A stretch of DNA of 64,000 nucleotides from Acidobacteriota bacterium (GTDB lineage Bacteria; Acidobacteriota; Holophagae; Acanthopleuribacterales; Acanthopleuribacteraceae), in contig JASJCB010000006.1 of assembly GCA_030066195.1 (NCBI GenBank), positions 1 through 64,000 on the forward strand. Reading direction: 5' to 3'. The number at the start of each line of letters is the position of its first letter. Position 1 is the first letter of the stretch. Positions 59,911-64,000 of this stretch are shown one piece after another. The notes beneath the pieces were generated by a model that saw nothing but the letters and a program-made list of their open reading frames with translations, had not been told where the DNA came from and ran no database searches. The position numbers were made by a program, and so were the translations under genes.

Positions 59911-61641
59911 TCACCACTTGAAACGCGTCTTGTCCGCGTAGAGAATGCCGGCATTCTTCAATCTTTCGATGTTCACATCGACGATCGGTTCCTCACTGTA
60001 GAACAGGAACAGCGTGTCCTCGGGCATGATGTTGCTCAGGACTTTTCCGGCTTCGATAAAACTCAAGACCTGGTCCTTGTTGACCTTTCCTTTCCAGTCT
60101 TTGACCTCTACGACCAGATCCGGTCCCGTGTTCGATTGGGCGTATAGATCGATTTCCACGGCGTCTTCGCCGTCCGGGCGCACGGTATGTTTGTCAACGG
60201 TCTCGAAGGGTTCGAGACGTGCGCCCGGGTTCGGGGCATGGTCGGCCAGATCACCGAGGCACAGGCGCTTTTGACCGGCCATGGCCAACCGGTAACGCAT
60301 GCGGTATTCGGCGGTTTGCCCCTTGTAGTTGCCGACGCGACCTTTCTCGGTTTTCAGGCTGTGTGTCAGTTCCTCCAGCTCTTCTTCGATATGCTTGCGC
60401 ACCACTGACAAATCCACCCGGGCGATTTCCGGTTCATATGCTTTGCGGAAGACCATTTCGAAGACGGGATCACCCAGGCCTTTGTATCCCCAGCGCGTTT
60501 GGCCCTGAGCCAGGATGTCCGCCGCAACCAGCTTTTGCAGCAGGTTGTCCAACTCCCGATCGGTAAGCTCCAGACCCAGATCTTGGGTAATCTGTTCGCG
60601 GTTGCGTTCCTCGGTTCCGTGTTTGGCCAGGTAGAGCACGATCCGTTTGGCGTTGGTATCGTTGGTTCGTTCGATCACGTTGGCCAGATATTCGAACCAC
60701 AGCTTGGCCAAGCGTCCTTGAGGGATGGTCGTTTCGTAGTCCAGGACCCTGCGCACGCCCTCGATGGTGGAAAGGTCCTTGGGCTGGAGCGGGCTTTCGA
60801 ACATGCAGGCAATGGAATAAGGGTCCCGATCACAGGCTTCCGACAACCAGGCCGCGCTTTTGTCCGTGACTTCCTCGCCGTAGGCGCGGGCATAGCTGTA
60901 AACCGCGGTCAGGGCTTCCTCCGGGGCCAGGCTGCCGAGATGGTACTCATTGTAGCGATCCACCATTTTATCGATAATGCGTGTCAGGCGACCCACGTAA
61001 CTGCCCGCGATGATCTGGGGCGAAATTTTGCTGGAACCGGTGTGTTGGTAGGAGCTGGTCAGAACCTCCGGCTCCTTGGCCGCCTCGTTGTTGTAGATAA
61101 AGTCATCCAAATATTGGAATTCATCGAGGATCTGGACGATGCGTTCATCCTTTTTATCGGATATGCGATGACCGACTCGATGTGCATACAACCAACCCGC
61201 ATCCTGCGATCCCATGGCGAGATAGTCCTCCATGGCGGCGATATCTCTGAGGATGAATGGATCTTCTGAGGCGAGTTGCTTCAACTCACTCATTCCCAAG
61301 GGCTCTCTCAAGAAATCGGGTTCCCGGTTTTTGTACCCGTAATAGAAGCTTAAAAGTGACCGGTAAAATAGGTCCGAAAAGCTAAGAAGTGTTGTCTTTT
61401 TTTCGGGAATGCGAAAGTAGAACGGGATCACCTGAGGATCGTTGCGGTTGTAGAGGATGTTGAAGAAGCGCTGAAGCAAGGCTGTCTTACCCTTTCTGCG
61501 TCGCGCCAGGAGGGCTGTTGACTTGCCCAGCTTCTTCTTGACGCGTTCGACCCAGAGCTGCAAAAAGTCCAATTCCTTTTGTCTGCCCACAAATAAATCG
61601 GGATTTCCGATTTCTTCTTGCAGCGCCGGTTTCCATTCCAT
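59911..61641 (-). CDS. ATPase with C-terminal nuclease-like domain, paralog B
   Basis: 576 residues from the ATG at 61641 (AAGGTG 7 bases upstream; a start 13 codons earlier lacks a ribosome site). Motifs are the same as in paralog A: ARRRKGKTALL Walker A, IVQILDEFQYL Walker B, winged helix, and VEIDLYAQSNTGPDLVVEVK nuclease-like site. It is the first gene of the three-ATPase run. Only about 15 differences from paralog A occur after residue 320. The 3' flanks of the two genes also match (GGTCACCACTTGAAACGCGT), confirming a tandem duplication. Confidence 0.78.
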   Translation of the reverse strand: MEWKPALQEEIGNPDLFVGRQKELDFLQLWVERVKKKLGKSTALLARRRKGKTALLQRFFNILYNRNDPQVIPFYFRIPEKKTTLLSFSDLFYRSLLSFYYGYKNREPDFLREPLGMSELKQLASEDPFILRDIAAMEDYLAMGSQDAGWLYAHRVGHRISDKKDERIVQILDEFQYLDDFIYNNEAAKEPEVLTSSYQHTGSSKISPQIIAGSYVGRLTRIIDKMVDRYNEYHLGSLAPEEALTAVYSYARAYGEEVTDKSAAWLSEACDRDPYSIACMFESPLQPKDLSTIEGVRRVLDYETTIPQGRLAKLWFEYLANVIERTNDTNAKRIVLYLAKHGTEERNREQITQDLGLELTDRELDNLLQKLVAADILAQGQTRWGYKGLGDPVFEMVFRKAYEPEIARVDLSVVRKHIEEELEELTHSLKTEKGRVGNYKGQTAEYRMRYRLAMAGQKRLCLGDLADHAPNPGARLEPFETVDKHTVRPDGEDAVEIDLYAQSNTGPDLVVEVKDWKGKVNKDQVLSFIEAGKVLSNIMPEDTLFLFYSEEPIVDVNIERLKNAGILYADKTRFKW

Positions 61642-61708
61642 GTAAGACACCTTAACGGCCCATTCACTTGCAATCATCATAACACGCTGGAAATAAGGCG
61701 CGGAGGGG

Positions 61709-63175
61709 TCATTGCTTTGATTTGTGCTTCAGGAACCGGCCCAGGGCCGTCTGCAATAGAAGTAGGTGCCCGCCGGGGAAAAGATACCGGGTGAGCGGGT
61801 AGAGTATAGCCGCACCGCCGAAAAGAACGATCGCGTGATATGTCAGGTTACCCAGTGACAGCGAGCAGCCGACGATCCAGCCGGCAAACGCGAGGATCAG
61901 CAGCGCGAATTGTCCCAGACGTCTGAGGTTGGGCAACCGCCTCGCCATGAGCGCCCAGCAGTAGATGGTGCCCGTTACCGCCGCGACCACTTGCAGCCAG
62001 GCAATGGAAACCAGGGGTAATTCCCATTGGACGATGACCATAAAACCTGCGACTGCCGGGACCAGGTGCAGCAGGTCGGAAACCGTGGTGTGGATCATGC
62101 GGCGCTCGACGCGGAAGACCACGCCCGGGTAATAGCGCAAGCGAACCATGAAAGCGCCCAGCAGCAGTTGGGGCAGAAAGTCGATCACGCGGGCGTATTT
62201 GGGCAGGAAGTAAAGCAGAACCTGCGTCCCGGCGATGATGGGCACCGTGGTCACCAGGAAGATCAGCAGGTTGAAGGTTGCAAAGTCGAAGACCATATCG
62301 TGGTTGCGGTCCTTGGGATCGGAGGCGGCCAGATTCTTGGTGACCTTGCGCTGGAACACGGAGTTGATGGAATTGAGTACCTGGGTCATGACATTGGTCA
62401 GCGTCAGCGCCACGGCGTACTGACCGGCCATGCCCTGGGGCACCTTGCCGGAGAAGGCGAAAAGGGTCAACTCCCAGCCGTTGCACAGTTGGCGGAGGAA
62501 ACCGTTGGCCCACAGGTGCAGGCCGTTGCTTACGGCATGGCGTACAAACTCCAGGGGCAACTTTTCAGGGGGCGGGAAGTAAGTTGAAAAACCCAGGACA
62601 AAGACGGAGGCAGTGGCCAGGAAGAGTCCCCAAACGTACCCGGACAGTCCGTAGAAGATGACGCCTGCCAGCGAGAGCCCGAAAGCCAGGAGGGTATTGA
62701 TGATGTCGATACGAGCGATTGCGCTGAAGCCGCCGGTGGCCCGGAAGTGATTTCGGGCGTATTCATTGGGAACCGTGATCAGTCCCCATAAAACCAGGGG
62801 AAGCAGCAGGGCCCCTTCCAAAAAGCGAAAAGAGATGAAGGAACCTACCAGAATCCCGGCGAGGGAACCGGCCAGGGTGAATCGCCAGGCCAACTGACGA
62901 TAGCGGCGACAGCTGACCTCGTCGCCTTTTGCCTCTGCTTCGGGGTAGAAGAAATTCAGGACCGAGAGGGTGCCGATGGTCACACGCGGCAGGTAACTGA
63001 ACCAGGTGGCGATGAGTCGCACCACGAACATGATCTCCGGCGTCAGCAGGGGAATGATAATCAGCGACCTGCCGAAACGAAAGGGGAGCGTGATCATCTG
63101 GCGGCTCATCATCAGCCGGGCGTCGCGGCTGTCTTTGTTGGAGATGAGTTCGGGGGCCGAGGACGTGTTGCTCAA
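61709..63175 (-). CDS. Polysaccharide/lipid flippase-like membrane protein
   Basis: 488 residues with about 12-14 hydrophobic helices, in the layout of Wzx/MATE-type flippases (MOP superfamily), e.g. LRRLGQFALLILAFAGWIVG near the C-terminus. Such proteins move lipid-linked glycans across the inner membrane. No glycosyltransferase genes are seen in this window, so the substrate is open. No ATG is in frame at the beginning: the TTG at 63175 is the first start, and an ATG 21 codons later is an alternative. It follows the substrate-binding protein gene by about 20 bases on the same strand. Confidence 0.75.
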   Translation of the reverse strand: MSNTSSAPELISNKDSRDARLMMSRQMITLPFRFGRSLIIIPLLTPEIMFVVRLIATWFSYLPRVTIGTLSVLNFFYPEAEAKGDEVSCRRYRQLAWRFTLAGSLAGILVGSFISFRFLEGALLLPLVLWGLITVPNEYARNHFRATGGFSAIARIDIINTLLAFGLSLAGVIFYGLSGYVWGLFLATASVFVLGFSTYFPPPEKLPLEFVRHAVSNGLHLWANGFLRQLCNGWELTLFAFSGKVPQGMAGQYAVALTLTNVMTQVLNSINSVFQRKVTKNLAASDPKDRNHDMVFDFATFNLLIFLVTTVPIIAGTQVLLYFLPKYARVIDFLPQLLLGAFMVRLRYYPGVVFRVERRMIHTTVSDLLHLVPAVAGFMVIVQWELPLVSIAWLQVVAAVTGTIYCWALMARRLPNLRRLGQFALLILAFAGWIVGCSLSLGNLTYHAIVLFGGAAILYPLTRYLFPGGHLLLLQTALGRFLKHKSKQ

Positions 63176-63194
63176 AAGCCGGGTTCCCGCGCTC

Positions 63195-64000
63195 TTACTG
63201 GGGTTTCCAGGTGAAGGAACGGTCTACCCACAGCAGCCAGCGCGCGTAATCTACCTTGCCGCGTTCCCGTTGCAACTGGGAGCTGAGGTTCTGCCAGGCG
63301 GCCTCGGGACACTGACCGAAACCGTAGGTTTTGACCTGGTCGGAAGTAAGGTACGGCAGGGTAGCTTGGAGGATTTTGAACTCGCTGTCGTAACGGTCTT
63401 TAGCCTTCAGTTCCGGCAGGTAGTGCTGAACTACCAGTTCATAGCAGGCGCGCGGGTCTTTCAGCACGTCGTTCATGCCGCGAAAGGTGGCTCTCAGGAA
63501 ACCTTCCACAAGTTGGGGTTTCTCCTTATGGAACTTGCGCGAGGTCATCAAACCCACGCCCGGGATGCGACTGCCGGAGCCCGGCATACGCGTGTAAACC
63601 TTCATGCCAAGATCCTCCAAACGAATGGGTTCGTTATTGATATAACCGACCACCGCGTCTACCGAGCCCTGCTTCAAGGCGGCAACCTGGGTATAGCCGA
63701 TGGAGACCACGCGTACATCGGTCAGCTTGAGGTTCATTTCGGCAAGCATGGATTTCAGACCCAGGTACGAGGAGCCGTAGGTACCCGTGATGCCGATCCG
63801 TTTCCCGCGCAGGTCCTCGCCGTTCAAGATGTCCTCGGCGGCAATCATGGCGATAGGGTAGGTCTGGTAAAGCGTGGCCACATTCACCAGCGGCAGTTTG
63901 CGCACGGCCGCGTGCATGAAGGCGTCCGGGTCGGCCGAGGCGATATGGACCTTGCCGAGCGCGACCAGTTTGGAGATATCGGGTCCCATGGTGTAGTCCA
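63195..64000 (-). CDS. ABC-type substrate-binding protein (NMT1/SsuA-like), 5' end missing
   Basis: The visible 268 residues run off the window edge: the frame is still open at base 64000 and reads DYT just before MGPDISKL. The pattern ADPDAFMHAAVRKLP, LRGKRIGITGTYGSSYLGLK and DAVVGYINNEPIRLEDLG matches the NMT1/THI5/SsuA family of periplasmic solute-binding proteins for sulfonates, nitrate or pyrimidine precursors. The ligand cannot be told. The permease and ATPase genes are not in the window and may lie upstream on the missing side. Confidence 0.83.
   Translation of the reverse strand, partial: DYTMGPDISKLVALGKVHIASADPDAFMHAAVRKLPLVNVATLYQTYPIAMIAAEDILNGEDLRGKRIGITGTYGSSYLGLKSMLAEMNLKLTDVRVVSIGYTQVAALKQGSVDAVVGYINNEPIRLEDLGMKVYTRMPGSGSRIPGVGLMTSRKFHKEKPQLVEGFLRATFRGMNDVLKDPRACYELVVQHYLPELKAKDRYDSEFKILQATLPYLTSDQVKTYGFGQCPEAAWQNLSSQLQRERGKVDYARWLLWVDRSFTWKPQ

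Overview
The window looks like chromosome from a Gram-negative, flagellated, heterotrophic bacterium with fairly high GC. A P-ring gene (flgI) implies an outer membrane. Many products carry Sec-type signal peptides. One protein has an IPTL-type C-terminal sorting signal and another has repeated ELWxxDGT motifs. This mixture is common in Acidobacteriota and delta-proteobacteria-like lineages, but I cannot place the organism from sequence alone and there is no rRNA gene here.

Layout. 1-9.1 kb: the tail of a TPR protein, an Nfu-type Fe-S scaffold, a coupled pair encoding a secreted protein and a matrixin-like metalloprotease, and a large ELWxxDGT secreted protein. 9.2-9.7 kb: a non-coding cluster of palindromes. 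9.8-18.7 kb: a methyltransferase, an M28 peptidase, an ECF sigma/anti-sigma pair, a zinc-ribbon protein, a membrane TPR/EF-hand/C2-like protein and an IPTL-CTERM protein. 19-24.6 kb: five genes that together make a complete trans-4-hydroxy-L-proline catabolic pathway to 2-oxoglutarate, with its own GntR regulator. 24.9-30.8 kb: carbohydrate genes (GH2 beta-galactosidase, CBM9-like protein, GH130 family). 30.9-33.4 kb: a two-gene operon behind a good sigma-70-like promoter and a perfect 12-bp palindrome. Its second gene fuses an HExxH metallopeptidase-like domain to a dCTP-deaminase/dUTPase-like domain. I consider this the best candidate for an undescribed system.

33.5-38.7 kb: flagellar genes flgI-flgJ-flgM-(small acidic protein)-flgN-flgK-flgL. 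38.7-41.4 kb: an overlapping nucleotidyltransferase-like/small-protein pair and a probable mobile gene with a hairpin at each end, one of which should hide its own ribosome binding site. 41.5-44.5 kb: a PerR-like regulator with a Fur-family box and an exported catalase-peroxidase. 44.6-52 kb: secreted or periplasmic proteins of unknown role, a very long ankyrin-repeat protein and a PilZ-like protein. 51.8-56.2 kb: DNA polymerase I and glycerol kinase. 56.2-61.6 kb: three P-loop ATPases with nuclease-like C-termini. Two of them are tandem duplicates that are nearly identical in the C-terminal half but diverged in the N-terminal half. 61.7-64 kb: a polysaccharide flippase-like protein and the partial gene of an NMT1/SsuA-type substrate-binding protein.

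All functional names come from motif and sequence recognition by eye. No database search was run. Start codons were chosen from ribosome binding sites and signal peptides where possible.
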